Source of the DNA: Cyanobacteriota bacterium
GTDB lineage: Bacteria; Cyanobacteriota; Cyanobacteriia; Phormidesmidales; Phormidesmidaceae
NCBI GenBank assembly: GCA_027483425.1
Contig: JAIXUR010000513.1
Span: 1-5,075 of the forward strand
Direction: 5' to 3'
Length of the DNA stretch: 5,075 nt
This document shows positions 4,819 to 5,075 of this stretch, piece by piece. The stretch's first letter is position 1. Each line of letters starts with the position of its first letter. Under the pieces are notes generated by a model. That model made no database searches, had not been told where the DNA came from, and was given only the letters and a program-made list of their open reading frames with translations. The position numbers were made by a program, and so were the translations under genes.

Positions 4819-5075
4819 TTAAATGTCCTCTAAAAGCCGCTGAATCACGGTCACAAGCTGCTTCAGACTTACAGGCTTACTCAAATAATCATTAGCTCCA
4901 GCTTGTAGGCATTTTTCTTGATCGCCCTCCATAGTCAGCGCAGTCAGGGCAATAATCGGGATGCTTGCGACCTCGGAAATCTGCCGAATTTTTTGAATTG
5001 CTTCCAAGCCATCCATTTCTGGCATTTGTATATCCATTAAAATCAGATCAGGATGTTCAGATTGAACTTGATCAA
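4819..5075 (-). CDS. Response-regulator receiver (REC) domain, N-terminal part beyond right window edge
   Basis: The frame is open from the window edge to the TAA at 4819-4821 and gives 84 visible residues. They cover beta-3 to alpha-5 of a receiver domain. DLILMDIQMPEMDG holds the phospho-acceptor Asp (codon 5032-5034), IIALTAL carries the conserved Thr, and DYLSKPV the conserved Lys with its cis-Pro. The protein ends about 20 residues after that Lys, right at the end of alpha-5. There is therefore no C-terminal output domain: it is either a stand-alone CheY-like regulator or the last domain of a hybrid histidine kinase. The ATG at 5035-5037 is internal, since the conserved DLIL strand precedes it in frame. 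Codon use (AAA, ATT, TTA) is more AT-rich than in petCA. Signal and target are unknown. Confidence 0.93.
   Translation of the reverse strand, partial: DQVQSEHPDLILMDIQMPEMDGLEAIQKIRQISEVASIPIIALTALTMEGDQEKCLQAGANDYLSKPVSLKQLVTVIQRLLEDI

Noticed and set aside
1..5075. CRISPR array, tRNA, rRNA or transposase
   Set aside because: No regularly spaced repeats, no cloverleaf with CCA/T-loop pattern, no rRNA-like tracts and no transposase-like frames were found on reading both strands.

Overview
The window looks like chromosomal DNA from a GC-rich cyanobacterium. The main evidence is an adjacent petC-petA pair (Rieske iron-sulphur protein and cytochrome f of the cytochrome b6f complex) with cyanobacterial hallmarks. 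A DUF3067 gene, typical of cyanobacteria and plastid lineages, and five copies of the cyanobacterial HIP1 octamer GCGATCGC support this. A filamentous Leptolyngbya/Nodosilinea-like host would fit the composition, but that is a guess.

Layout from left to right. Positions 1-1568 (minus strand) hold most of a polytopic GT-C glycosyltransferase of the GT39/ArnT type. It has a cytoplasmic start and runs off the left edge, so its C-terminus is missing. A 78-bp divergent spacer separates it from a plus-strand VOC (glyoxalase-like, YaeR/GloA2-type) gene at 1647-2057. That gene converges, with a 4-bp overlap, on a minus-strand DUF3067 gene at 2054-2371. A 461-bp intergenic region follows, more AT-rich in its left part, with candidate regulatory sites for petC (an HLR1-like RpaB site and a sigma-70-like promoter). 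Then come petC (2833-3375) and petA (3452-4417), 76 bp apart and probably one operon. A strong stem-loop terminator at about 4463-4515 closes it.

From 4418 to 4818 I see no convincing gene. This 401-bp spacer holds the terminator, a second perfect 16-bp inverted repeat, an AT-rich palindrome resembling a Fur box and a 13-bp tandem duplication. The right edge (4819-5075, minus strand) carries the C-terminal part of a response-regulator receiver domain in noticeably more AT-rich sequence, truncated by the window.

PetC and PetA are the Rieske and cytochrome f subunits that pass electrons from plastoquinol to plastocyanin or cytochrome c6. The DUF3067 gene next door is divergent from the operon. 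The glycosyltransferase, VOC protein and receiver protein have no evident functional link to it. I did not find a clearly new system. The items most worth a second look are the non-coding signals flanking petCA.
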